Assembly (NCBI GenBank): GCA_029263455.1
Contig: JAJCXM010000032.1
Location: forward strand, 124,001 to 188,000
Direction of reading: 5' to 3'
Origin: Holophagae bacterium
Lineage (GTDB): Bacteria > Acidobacteriota > Holophagae > Acanthopleuribacterales > Acanthopleuribacteraceae
Length of the DNA: 64,000 nt
Below, one piece after another: positions 18,381-26,628 of the stretch. Each line of letters opens with the position of its first letter. Position 1 is the first letter of the stretch. Under the pieces are notes generated by a model. The model was not told the origin of the DNA, did not search any database, and saw nothing but the letters and a program-made list of their open reading frames with translations. A program made the translations under genes and the position numbers.

Positions 18381-19121
18381 TTAAGCGACGGCTAAACGTC
18401 TCTTTCTCATGATGACGATAGCAGATGCCATAAGTAGGAATACGAAGGTTAACAGTCCCCATTCACCTAAGGTAGGTATGGTGGCCAAGATGTCCCCGTT
18501 CACGACCATAATAACGTGCATGCCTGGAAATCCAAGGACGGCGGTATCGGTAGGTTCTGCAGCACCACAACCTGCAGATGCAAGGTAGCTGGGAGCAGTT
18601 TGCCCACCAGCATTAGAGCCGACGAAAAACGTGGCGCCATTGGTGAAATCAGGGGCAAAAATTTCCACGACCAAATCTACGGTCATTGGATCAGCGACCA
18701 AGCCTATTACCGGCGCATTTTGGACTGTCGCCGATTGAGCAGCAGTTGCGGCAAAGGGGGCGGTTCCTATTAGGGTCAAATTTGCGAAGGTCAATGGTGA
18801 CGCTTTGGGAATGGTATACAAATTAACTGTCAAGCCGAGGGCGGTCGCAGTTTCGATCCCAAAGTCAATACTCTCGACGTTAAAAGATGTTGTTATCCCG
18901 TCGACGGTTAGATCAAAGCGACGCATGTAGCTATCGTTATCTGCCGGGCAGGCGACGGAATTTAGAGCAGTAATGGTACTTGTATCCAAACTCTGAGTAA
19001 CGCTTGCGGGAACACGATTGAAGCCCGTGTTTGTCGAACCGGGGGCCAATCCACTGTTGGACCACTGAGCGAATGCCGCTACGCTAACTAGGCTGAGAAG
19101 AAAAACTGAAAGATGTTTCAT
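18381..19121 (-). CDS. IPTL-CTERM surface protein
   Basis: A 246-residue exported protein. It has a signal peptide (cleavage near AAFAQ, residue 19) and a C-terminal sorting tail made of IPTLGEWG, a hydrophobic segment (LLTFVFLLMASAIVIM) and a basic RKRR cluster, the IPTL-CTERM signal thought to be processed by exosortase-like machinery. The body is Ala/Thr/Val rich with two cysteines near 58 and 184, and resembles no enzyme I recognise. No sorting protease lies in this window. The gene is monocistronic: a terminator follows it, and an AT-rich upstream region with palindromes precedes it. AGGAG lies upstream of the ATG. Confidence 0.9.
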   Translation of the reverse strand: MKHLSVFLLSLVSVAAFAQWSNSGLAPGSTNTGFNRVPASVTQSLDTSTITALNSVACPADNDSYMRRFDLTVDGITTSFNVESIDFGIETATALGLTVNLYTIPKASPLTFANLTLIGTAPFAATAAQSATVQNAPVIGLVADPMTVDLVVEIFAPDFTNGATFFVGSNAGGQTAPSYLASAGCGAAEPTDTAVLGFPGMHVIMVVNGDILATIPTLGEWGLLTFVFLLMASAIVIMRKRRLAVA

Positions 19122-19195
19122 CGAAGAAATGCTCCTGTTTCATAATTTATATAGGGCTATATACCTTAACATTACCTGTTTTTTTTCGATGAAAC
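19115..19195 (-). repeat. Inverted repeat spanning the start of the IPTL-CTERM gene
   Basis: GTTTCATCGAA (19115-19125) and its exact complement TTCGATGAAAC (19185-19195) are separated by 59 bases. One arm contains the IPTL-CTERM start codon (19119-19121). If the message begins upstream of 19195, the arms could pair and hide the start codon. The interval also contains the AT-rich likely promoter, so the repeat may instead be an operator pair. Confidence 0.6.
19148..19163. promoter_or_regulatory. Palindrome in the IPTL-CTERM promoter region
   Basis: TATATAG, two bases, then CTATATA form a perfect 7+7 palindrome about 27 bases before the start codon of the minus-strand gene. It could serve as the -10 region, an operator, or both. 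Position and symmetry are seen; function is inferred. Confidence 0.45.
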
Positions 19196-19360
19196 TAGTT
19201 AAAAATTCAATCTTTACTGCATTTTTTTTAGAATACGCCTATAGCTAGAAAGTAGGCTATGGGATTCTGAGTGAACAACGAGGGCTTGATGAGCTGGTTC
19301 AGCATGCCTCTGAATTTGATGTGTAGATTATTACCTGGAGCAACTGACTCTGACCCATTC

Positions 19361-20413
19361 TCAATTGTTCATGGCACCTTCAAGGATCCATGTCTCGATG
19401 GTTGCGATATCGGAATCGGAGAGTGGGGGTCGCATGTTTGGCATTCGAGCCTGTACATTATTACTAGGATCAGCATCGAGTTTGTGAAGCAGGTAACTAT
19501 TTTGGGGCTCAAAGGGTTCAACGCGATCTAAGGCGGATTGAACAGATTTCACGTTCACTGTTTGTCCATAAGCGACAGTAGCGGTAAGGTCCAAGCCAGC
19601 GTCAGGAGAACCGCCTGAATGACATCCAGATAGGGCGCAATTGAGGTCGAAGATAGGTTGGATATCGACCGCAAATGATACTAAATCATTGACTATCAGC
19701 GGTTCTGGTACATTCGAAAAAGGGACCGCATTGGCCATCGATGGTTCAGTCTCGGAATTGAAAATAAAGGCCATGCCCAATATTGGCTGGTCGCTTTCTG
19801 CGACGACGTATAAATCACCGACGACACCCGCAAACATGGCAGAAGTTACATTGGCATATGGACGCAGAGGATCAACCATAACAGCGAACGTGCCGACCTT
19901 CTGGCCGTCTTGATAACCGTGAAAACGAACGTCAGCTACGTCCGAACCCATATTGACAACGACGGGAGCCGAGTCCCCGCCTTCGGCAGGGACAGGCAAA
20001 TAGCTAAACATCAAAATTTGGCTGGCGTCGTCAGGCGTGGATACGTTGGCTTGTGCAGGAGAAGAGCCTGAGGCGGAAGCGGTACCGCGTATCACGAATG
20101 CGCCGACAATATCGTTGGCATCACTTGTCAACTGCACAGAAAAGCCAGGACCTTCGCCTATTTCTGAGAATAGGGTATCGGTACCTTCAACTAACTGCTC
20201 GAAGGGCGCGATCGTTCGCGTTGCTGACGCCGTGTCTCCATTGTTGCGTCGTGCCACCAGCATAACGGTTACACTGTCCACGCTTGGATTGTTGACGATA
20301 ATTACGCCGCGAAACTGACTATTGTTGGTGACCCAAGGAAAAATAAGTTCTGTATCTGCATGGACGTACAGGGGGGTGACGCCTAGAATAATCAATGTCA
20401 AAAATCGTATCAT
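19361..20413 (-). CDS. Secreted protein with a C-terminal cytochrome-c-like domain
   Basis: A 350-residue exported protein; the signal peptide runs from MIRFLTLIILG to about residue 20. I start it at 20413 because GAGAGG lies seven bases upstream; an in-frame ATG 39 bases earlier lacks this. Residues ~20-245 form a beta-rich domain (ELIFPWVTNNSQFRGVIIVN) like those that precede surface or choice-of-anchor modules. Residues ~250-350 resemble small c-type cytochrome domains: VDIQPIFDLNCALSGCHSGG near 255, which carries CX4CH instead of CXXCH, then a distal MPNMRPPLSDSDI segment whose Met could be the sixth heme ligand. Such CX4CH sites recur in this domain type, but heme attachment is not certain. 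No cytochrome maturation gene is nearby. Confidence 0.8.
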   Translation of the reverse strand: MIRFLTLIILGVTPLYVHADTELIFPWVTNNSQFRGVIIVNNPSVDSVTVMLVARRNNGDTASATRTIAPFEQLVEGTDTLFSEIGEGPGFSVQLTSDANDIVGAFVIRGTASASGSSPAQANVSTPDDASQILMFSYLPVPAEGGDSAPVVVNMGSDVADVRFHGYQDGQKVGTFAVMVDPLRPYANVTSAMFAGVVGDLYVVAESDQPILGMAFIFNSETEPSMANAVPFSNVPEPLIVNDLVSFAVDIQPIFDLNCALSGCHSGGSPDAGLDLTATVAYGQTVNVKSVQSALDRVEPFEPQNSYLLHKLDADPSNNVQARMPNMRPPLSDSDIATIETWILEGAMNN

Positions 20414-20534
20414 TAAGATTCCTCTCTCAATTGGTGATGCAAGTTTTTTCACAAAAACTAGCCCTCGATTAGTTAACTACGTTTGACTGTGCCAGAATTC
20501 CTGACACGCGCTTTTTTGTTTGAAGGCGAGCCCT

Positions 20535-21437
20535 ATGAGTGATTCAGTTACTTCAGATTGCATCGACAAGTTTTTGCAATACTTGACCCATGAACGGCGT
20601 CTTGCTGTCAATACCGTACGTGCGTACCACAACGATTTACGCGATCTGCAAAGCTGGCTTGCCGGCGATACGGACCCGGACTGGGTTGCGGTCAAGTCGG
20701 AAGATCTATATGCATATCTTTCGTCATGTGAAGCACTTGAGGGCTCTAGTTTAGGTCGCCGGGTCAGTGCGATTAGATCCTTTTTCAAGTTTCTCATGGT
20801 CCACCTTAGCTTGGCCAATAATCCGGCGCTGGTACTTGAAACACCCCGTGTAAAACAGCGGCTTCCAAGCTTTATGACAATCGACGACGCCCTAAAGTTG
20901 GTTGCCGTTAATCACAATAATGGTGATTTTGCTCACATTCGCGATCATTTTGTGCTGCGTCTGTTTTATGCCACCGGGATACGTATCTCAGAATGTGCCA
21001 GTTTAGATGTCGACTCATTAGATGTACATGAGCAAACCGTTCGTGTCACCGGCAAGGGAAATAAGACACGTGTTGTGCCGTTGGGCTCCTCAACTATTCC
21101 CTATTTGTTTGCGTATCTGCGCGTACGCCAAGAACATTTATTGGCTCATCAAAAAGAGCATCGCGCGCTGATCTTGAATCGGTCAGGCGATCGTTTAAGT
21201 GTAAGGGGCATTCGTCGACTAGTGAACAAAGCGGTTGGGAATTTAGCGCTTGAATACCGAGTCACGCCTCATACCATTCGCCATAGCTTTGCGACTCACT
21301 TGTTGGAATCAGGTGCTGATATTCGATCAATCCAAGAATTATTGGGACATGCGTCCTTGTCGACAACGCAGAAATACACCCATCTTAATCTCGACTATTT
21401 GATGAAAATCTATGACGAGTCACATCCCCATGCTTGA
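20535..21437 (+). CDS. xerC: Tyrosine recombinase XerC/XerD
   Basis: A 300-residue site-specific recombinase of standard Xer length. The N-terminal core-binding domain (~5-95, including the ERRLAVNTVRAYHNDL helix) is followed by the catalytic domain with Arg near 149 (ATGIRISE), Lys on the beta hairpin (GKGNKTR), HTIRH near 246, the second His in LLGHASLSTTQ near 272, and the nucleophile Tyr near 280 (QKYTH). Xer recombinases resolve chromosome dimers at dif with FtsK. I chose the ATG at 20535 with GAAGG eight bases upstream. No integrase-type extra domain, attachment site or mobile gene is nearby, so this is a housekeeping copy; XerC versus XerD is not distinguishable by eye. Confidence 0.93.
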   Translation: MSDSVTSDCIDKFLQYLTHERRLAVNTVRAYHNDLRDLQSWLAGDTDPDWVAVKSEDLYAYLSSCEALEGSSLGRRVSAIRSFFKFLMVHLSLANNPALVLETPRVKQRLPSFMTIDDALKLVAVNHNNGDFAHIRDHFVLRLFYATGIRISECASLDVDSLDVHEQTVRVTGKGNKTRVVPLGSSTIPYLFAYLRVRQEHLLAHQKEHRALILNRSGDRLSVRGIRRLVNKAVGNLALEYRVTPHTIRHSFATHLLESGADIRSIQELLGHASLSTTQKYTHLNLDYLMKIYDESHPHA

Positions 21438-21449
21438 TCACATTGTCGG

Positions 21450-23357
21450 CTAGATCTCGTCGCGCCGTTGCCTAAGGTCGTCCACAAGCTCTTGGTTTTG
21501 ATCCGCTTGAGCCCTTGCAATTGCTTCAGAAAATATTTGGTATGAATCAGTCAGTCTCCCCGAACTCTTGAGGGCGACCGCAAGTGTGTCCAGCTTGCCA
21601 GCGTCTTTTCGATGGGTCAAAGCGACGGCTTGTTCTGCATACTGCACGGCTTTGGCCGGGTCACGCAAGCTCGATTCACGGCTTGTGGCCATCAACCAAG
21701 CCATATTGTTGAGAACCTCAGCCGATGATTTCATTTTGCGTGCTTGTTCCCAGTGCTGCTGGGCCAGCTGAAAGCGCCCCTGCCCATAATATATATTCCC
21801 AAGTTTAAGGGCCGCATCCGCAAATGTAGGATCGGTTCTTAGAGCCTCCATGTAGGCGTCGATTGCTTGATCAAACTGAGCTCGTGTTTCGAACGCAATA
21901 CCTTGGTGATAGTGCCATGTGGCTGAATTGGGCTGATAGCTCTTCGCTGTGATGGCTAACAATATTAAAACGCTTAGAGGCACAATCCAGCTGAACGTCA
22001 TTTTTGTTTTGCTTAACGTGAGGCGTTCAATACCAAAACCCGCAAAAATAGCAAGTAGCGGAATGATAGGTGCTCGAAACCGACCATTTACAAAAAAGGG
22101 AACGAAAGAGACAAACGTGATTAGGATCCAACAAGCAGAGTAAAGAAGCAGCGGTTGGACCTTCAAACGAGCGTTTTTCCACCAGCAAACAAAACCGATT
22201 GAGCAGACAAATAGCAACCAACCAAATCCAGGTAGCCAACCAATGAATGCTGACTGATCAATGGCTATGTCTACCTCCTTGTTATTTGAAATCTCTTTCG
22301 GGTTCCAAAAGTGGGCTGCCTTTTTGAACCAAAGTTTAATTGTATGCGCCGGGTATTGGCGTATTTCATGATAAGCAAGTCCGCTGAAGTAACGCGATAA
22401 CTCCGAAGCCTTAAACGGCCGACCTTGTCGCATGGAAACACCCTCGATGAGCAAGGGATAGTCGAACGACGTCCAGCCTTGGAGGCCAGCAATGGGTCCT
22501 AAATCGGGGATGATCGCTGAAAATCCGTCAGCTTGATGGTGGTTACCGATGTATAAATTGATGCCTGCATTTGAGGTGATAAGGACGGCGTCGCTGGCTA
22601 CCAAGGTGTTACGCAGAGTAATTGGGGCAATAACAAGGAACATGCCTACCACTAATGGCACGACCTCCTTCGCCAAGGTTAAGCCTCTAATAGGGCGGTG
22701 GGACCACCAAAAACAACAAATCATGACAGGCATCATCAACAAATAGTTAGGTCGCGTAATGCAAATTAAGCCAGCGACTATACCTAGCGACCACGCGTAC
22801 TTTGGGGCTTGCGTCGATTGCCAACGGATACTGAGTACAAGTGCGATCAGGATCATGGTGGTCAAGCACGTCGCCGCCAAGAGTTCGCCTTCGAAATAGA
22901 TGGAAACCGGATAAAGGGCTGTCCATGCCGCAGCGATGCGCGACGCTCGTCGACCTGTAAATTGGCCCACAAGCCCGTAAACAAGGAATAGATTTAGCAA
23001 TCCAAGCGCCATCTGCATCAATCTCGGCGCGTGGTAACTTCCGCCGCTGATTTTATAGAGTGCTGCAAGAAATAGTGGATATCCTGGCGGCCGAAAGTAT
23101 GGGTACTGATTGATTTTGGGGTCACTCATTCCGTCGGGAAGTTCCCATTTGTCGAAGGCAATATGCCGCGCCCAAACGTCGTGATAAGCGGCATCGATCC
23201 AGGGCGCAGCGTAGTCAGGTTGTTGGCGTAATTCGTGCCAATAAGCCAATCTAAGTGTGAGGGCGACTAAAAAAAGCAGAAGCAAGAATCGCCAGTCATG
23301 TTTGATTAGAGACGCAGGTTCTTCGGTCTCAACATGGTCCTTTTTTCGTTTCGACAT
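21450..23357 (-). CDS. GT-C (family 39-like) glycosyltransferase with C-terminal TPRs
   Basis: A 635-residue membrane protein. The cytoplasmic lysine-rich N-terminus precedes a first membrane helix (FLLLLFLVALTLRLAYW), then a periplasmic loop with APWIDAAYHDVWARHIA, the position of the acidic catalytic residues in ArnT/PMT-like GT-C enzymes, and about ten further membrane helices to ~470. Residues ~485-620 are TPR repeats (WHYHQGIAFETRAQFDQAID and later units). GT-C enzymes transfer sugars from polyprenyl phosphate carriers to proteins or lipid A. I chose the internal ATG at 23357, which has GAGGTG eight bases upstream, over one 27 bases earlier. It ends 12 bases from convergent xerC. Confidence 0.85.
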   Translation of the reverse strand: MSKRKKDHVETEEPASLIKHDWRFLLLLFLVALTLRLAYWHELRQQPDYAAPWIDAAYHDVWARHIAFDKWELPDGMSDPKINQYPYFRPPGYPLFLAALYKISGGSYHAPRLMQMALGLLNLFLVYGLVGQFTGRRASRIAAAWTALYPVSIYFEGELLAATCLTTMILIALVLSIRWQSTQAPKYAWSLGIVAGLICITRPNYLLMMPVMICCFWWSHRPIRGLTLAKEVVPLVVGMFLVIAPITLRNTLVASDAVLITSNAGINLYIGNHHQADGFSAIIPDLGPIAGLQGWTSFDYPLLIEGVSMRQGRPFKASELSRYFSGLAYHEIRQYPAHTIKLWFKKAAHFWNPKEISNNKEVDIAIDQSAFIGWLPGFGWLLFVCSIGFVCWWKNARLKVQPLLLYSACWILITFVSFVPFFVNGRFRAPIIPLLAIFAGFGIERLTLSKTKMTFSWIVPLSVLILLAITAKSYQPNSATWHYHQGIAFETRAQFDQAIDAYMEALRTDPTFADAALKLGNIYYGQGRFQLAQQHWEQARKMKSSAEVLNNMAWLMATSRESSLRDPAKAVQYAEQAVALTHRKDAGKLDTLAVALKSSGRLTDSYQIFSEAIARAQADQNQELVDDLRQRRDEI

Positions 23358-23571
23358 TTTTTGCCCACCTCGGAGGCCGCCCATTGTAGCAAGCGTAAAG
23401 ACAAATGCGTGTTTTCTAGTTGGCTCGAGCGCTTGGGTACGTGTTAGACGAATGCTTTTTATAGGATCAACGTGATTGCGCCAACCATCTTGTTGCTAAA
23501 GGAAAATCACGGGAACTTGCCATTAGGCCATTGCTCCCTGAGAATAGAGGAAACACAGGGAATGGTGCCGA

Positions 23572-24096
23572 ATGACAGATTCTAGACTATTAGATATTCG
23601 TGCGATCATAACGGACGTCGATGGGGTCTTAACCGACGGACGGATTCTATTAATAGACGATCGTGAAGCAAAGTTTTTTAGCATTCGTGATGGATTGGCC
23701 ATGAAAGTTGCCAATGATTCAGGTTTACACATTGCTTTACTGACCGGGCGCGCATCGCTGGCTGTTTCTAAAAGAGCCTCAGAGTTGGGACTGAAAATCG
23801 TCAAGAACGGTCGCTTGGACAAGCAACTTGCTTTGAACGAAATTTTGTCTGAGCTAGGCTTGACCGCTGATTGTGTTGCTTATGTTGGTGACGACTTACC
23901 TGATTTAGCGCCCATGTCTCTTGCCAGATTGTCGTTTTGCCCGTCAGATGCTGCTATGGACGTTTTAGATCGTGCTGATGTGGTGGTTCCTGTCCAAGGT
24001 GGACATGGTGTGTTGCGTTGGGTCATTGAGGAAGTCATGCGGGCACAAGGCCGTTGGTCAAGGGTTGTGGACCGGTTTGGAGTAAGTCATGCGTAA
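23572..24096 (+). CDS. kdsC: 3-deoxy-D-manno-octulosonate 8-phosphate phosphatase KdsC
   Basis: A 174-residue HAD phosphatase without a cap domain, the KdsC size. The nucleophile motif is DVDGVLTDG (Asp15 and Asp17), followed by LLTGRAS near 60, the lysine of RLDKQLAL near 84, and GDDLPDL near 108, which is diagnostic of KdsC. It hydrolyses KDO-8-phosphate to KDO for lipid A core synthesis in the cytoplasm. The stop overlaps lapA by eight bases, so kdsC-lapA-lapB are one operon devoted to LPS supply and control. Confidence 0.95.
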   Translation: MTDSRLLDIRAIITDVDGVLTDGRILLIDDREAKFFSIRDGLAMKVANDSGLHIALLTGRASLAVSKRASELGLKIVKNGRLDKQLALNEILSELGLTADCVAYVGDDLPDLAPMSLARLSFCPSDAAMDVLDRADVVVPVQGGHGVLRWVIEEVMRAQGRWSRVVDRFGVSHA

Positions 24097-24397
24097 ATGG
24101 CTGGGTTGGACGATATTAGGCCTCTTTGTAGGCTCTATTCTATTTAGTGCTATTTCTGTGGTTGGGCAGCGCGTCAATGTGGACTTGCTCTTTCCATGGA
24201 TCCGTCTTCAGGATGTTGCGTTAGGCATTGTGTTATTTGTTTTTGCCGCTTATGGAGCGCTAGCTGTCGTGCTGATGTCCCTGCTGGACCGATCTAGGCT
24301 AACTATTGAGAATAAAAAGTTACGAAGCAAAACCGCTGAACTCGAAAGAGAAGTGAAAGCGTTACGCCAATTGACAGCCGGAGACACGAATCAATGA
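24089..24397 (+). CDS. lapA: LapA-like membrane protein
   Basis: A 102-residue protein with two membrane helices (LGWTILGLFVGSILFSAISV and VALGIVLFVFAAYGALAVVL) followed by a cytoplasmic coiled coil (~72-98). This is the LapA (DUF1049) architecture, and it is directly followed by a lapB-like gene. LapA and LapB help regulate LpxC turnover and LPS assembly in Gammaproteobacteria. The identification rests on layout and neighbour more than on sequence identity. It overlaps kdsC by eight bases and lapB by four (ATGA); GGAG precedes the start. Confidence 0.78.
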   Translation: MRKWLGWTILGLFVGSILFSAISVVGQRVNVDLLFPWIRLQDVALGIVLFVFAAYGALAVVLMSLLDRSRLTIENKKLRSKTAELEREVKALRQLTAGDTNQ

Positions 24398-25533
24398 TTT
24401 GGTTAATTCCCGGTGTGTTAATTGTCAGTACATTCATCATCATTTGGTGGAAATTTCGCTATCGGCGTGTCTTGGCGCCCAAGGAAGTTAAACTCGCTCA
24501 AACTTTCCATAAATTATTGGATGGCGGCGGCGATGAAGCCATAGGTGATCTTCGTGAACTATATGTTCGCTCCGATCACGATGTAGGTATCGGCCTAGCA
24601 TTGGGTATTGTTTTGCGCCAGCGAGGTGACTTGCGGGCAGCTATTCGTTTGCACCAGAGTTTGATCAATCGAAGTGGACTCGAGCATGCCGTCGTCGCCT
24701 ACCTTTATGCAGAACTTGCCGCCGACTTTTTGGCTTCAGGTCTCTTGATGCGCGCGGCTGAAGCTATGGGCCAAGCGCGCGAGACAGGATTTCTCGACGA
24801 CTGGATTTGCCACAAGGGTGTGAGTGTTTACACGAAAATGAGATGTTGGGACGATGCCATCGCCCTTTTGAAGATTTATGCGAAACAAAGTCGACGTTCC
24901 ATGGAAGAGGAAATCGCTTGGGTTCATGTTGAGTCTGCCGAGGTTGCAATTGAGGACGAAGATCTCGATCAGGCTCAGGTTGCGTTCGAAAAGGCGCTCA
25001 GTGTCAATCCCGCTTGTATTCCAGCATTGTTAGGTGTCAGTTCTTGTTATCGGCTCAAACAGAAACCGGAAAAGGCGCAAAAATACTTAAGCAAACACCG
25101 AGCAGCATTCAAAGAATATTTGTGGCTTTGGATTGAAGAATCTGCACATGTTGCCAACCAAATAGGTCATGCTGAGCACTTTATTAAGGAAACGATTCAG
25201 GCGTTAGAGCAGGATCCCGATGACTGGCGCAGTCGTCGGGTGTGTGCTGAATTTGCCATGACATTGGGCATGTATGAGGAAGCCAGCCGATTGATGGCCG
25301 TCTGCCTGGAACTGGCCCCCCGCGTACTGATTGTGCATCAGAGTTTTTGGCGACTGATTTCCCGTAGTCCTCTTGCCGCGGACGTTATGAAGATCTATAT
25401 GGGCATGGTAAGTGACAAAATGAGTTTTGGACGTCCCTACCATTGCTCTGCTTGCGAGTATCATACGGACGCCATTATCTGGCGTTGTCCCTCCTGTGAT
25501 CGGCTGCGTACGATTACCGAGAAACGCATCTAA
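24394..25533 (+). CDS. lapB: LapB (YciM)-like LPS assembly protein
   Basis: A 379-residue protein with an N-terminal membrane anchor (~1-20), TPR repeats from ~40 to 330, and a C-terminal rubredoxin-type metal domain with two CxxC pairs (YHCSACEY and WRCPSCDR, ~348-368). This arrangement is specific to LapB/YciM, which docks to FtsH and controls LpxC degradation, setting LPS levels. The ATG overlaps the lapA stop by four bases. The metal domain is complete, so the protein should be functional. Confidence 0.93.
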   Translation: MIWLIPGVLIVSTFIIIWWKFRYRRVLAPKEVKLAQTFHKLLDGGGDEAIGDLRELYVRSDHDVGIGLALGIVLRQRGDLRAAIRLHQSLINRSGLEHAVVAYLYAELAADFLASGLLMRAAEAMGQARETGFLDDWICHKGVSVYTKMRCWDDAIALLKIYAKQSRRSMEEEIAWVHVESAEVAIEDEDLDQAQVAFEKALSVNPACIPALLGVSSCYRLKQKPEKAQKYLSKHRAAFKEYLWLWIEESAHVANQIGHAEHFIKETIQALEQDPDDWRSRRVCAEFAMTLGMYEEASRLMAVCLELAPRVLIVHQSFWRLISRSPLAADVMKIYMGMVSDKMSFGRPYHCSACEYHTDAIIWRCPSCDRLRTITEKRI

Positions 25534-25554
25534 TATCGAAGTGTCGATGATCGC

Positions 25555-26526
25555 TTACAAGGCAATACGGCTAATGGTCCAACTATCCAATTCATGTAAG
25601 ACAAAGGCCCATTGACCATCCTTGGATACAGCAATTCCTTGTGCGTCATAGGCATCGCGAAGAACTTTCTTTTCTTTACCATTCCGTGATAGCACGACTA
25701 TTTTACTGGGCGCTATGTTTTCGTCAGGACTACTGTGCCGAGTGGCACGAAGAATGACGAGGTCGCCGTTTGGATGGGGAGCCAAACCAAGGCAAACTCG
25801 ATCAAGTTGCACGCTCATCCGGACTTGCGTCTCGCCTGAAGCTGTCGTGATTGACTTCATCTTCTCTTGAGGCTCATTGGGTATAAAGGCGAGCGGATAT
25901 TTTATGACTTCTTCTTGACCATCATGAAAGTGCAGCAATTCATTGGAAACAGAACTTGCCGCAATCACATCATCCCCATCAAGGAAGAACGGACCTTGAT
26001 TTAGGAGCAAAGCCAACAATGGATTGCTGTGGCCTTGAATAGCGCCGAAACTTTTTTCTAAGGTGCCGTCAATCTTGTAGCGGTAGTAGCGACTCTTATC
26101 TACGTCATTTTCACCCATTCGGAAGCTAAACGAACGACCATTCGATTCCGTCAACAAGAATGAGTGGTTATCTATGACGGCTATCTGACCCAAAGCATGT
26201 TTTGAGATGGAGATAGCGTCTAGGTAAGTGCCTTTTTCGTCAAAAATTTGTACGCGACCATTTCTAGAGTCGGCCACGAAGATGCGACCATCACTCATTT
26301 GATCGGCGTCGCTTGGATTTTGAAATTCACCCGGTCCTTGACCGTGACGGCCGATTCTTAGAGCCAAATCGCCGTTGGCGGCGAATAAAAAGACAGCATG
26401 CTCGCCTGCGTCAGCCACCAGGATTTGCCCGTCATGCGTGATCTTAATCGACTGTGGTTCAAACAGCACGTCTTCAAGCTCGAATCCCGTTGCATTTGCT
26501 TGTGCCCAGACTAAAAACAAAAGCAC
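25555..26526 (-). CDS. Secreted NHL-type beta-propeller protein
   Basis: A 323-residue protein with a short signal peptide (LLFLVWAQANA). The rest is a repeated blade pattern typical of NHL or six-bladed propellers: PQSIKITHDGQILVADAGEH, then the GQGPGEFQNPSDADQMSDG unit followed by RIFVADSRNGRVQIFD. The GPGEF motif is common in bacterial 6-bladed propeller lipoproteins. No catalytic residues are recognised; a binding or scaffold role is likely. The start is GTG with GGAGG six bases upstream. It converges on lapB with a 21-base gap and lacks an evident terminator. Confidence 0.82.
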   Translation of the reverse strand: MLLFLVWAQANATGFELEDVLFEPQSIKITHDGQILVADAGEHAVFLFAANGDLALRIGRHGQGPGEFQNPSDADQMSDGRIFVADSRNGRVQIFDEKGTYLDAISISKHALGQIAVIDNHSFLLTESNGRSFSFRMGENDVDKSRYYRYKIDGTLEKSFGAIQGHSNPLLALLLNQGPFFLDGDDVIAASSVSNELLHFHDGQEEVIKYPLAFIPNEPQEKMKSITTASGETQVRMSVQLDRVCLGLAPHPNGDLVILRATRHSSPDENIAPSKIVVLSRNGKEKKVLRDAYDAQGIAVSKDGQWAFVLHELDSWTISRIAL

Positions 26527-26628
26527 AATTAACCTCCAGCTAGAGATGTTTGAACAGCGTACCTAGTCGAATTTAATACTAACTTCAAGAAAAATGAGCT
26601 GGATCGCCTACACAGGTTGCTGGCGGCG

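Noticed and set aside
19271-19531. Plus-strand frame of 86 residues
   Set aside because: It overlaps the end of the minus-strand cytochrome-like gene, has no Shine-Dalgarno sequence and no family pattern.
20535-21437. Tyrosine recombinase as sign of an integrated element
   Set aside because: Length and motifs are those of a housekeeping Xer protein, and there are no phage or plasmid genes or att-like repeats nearby.
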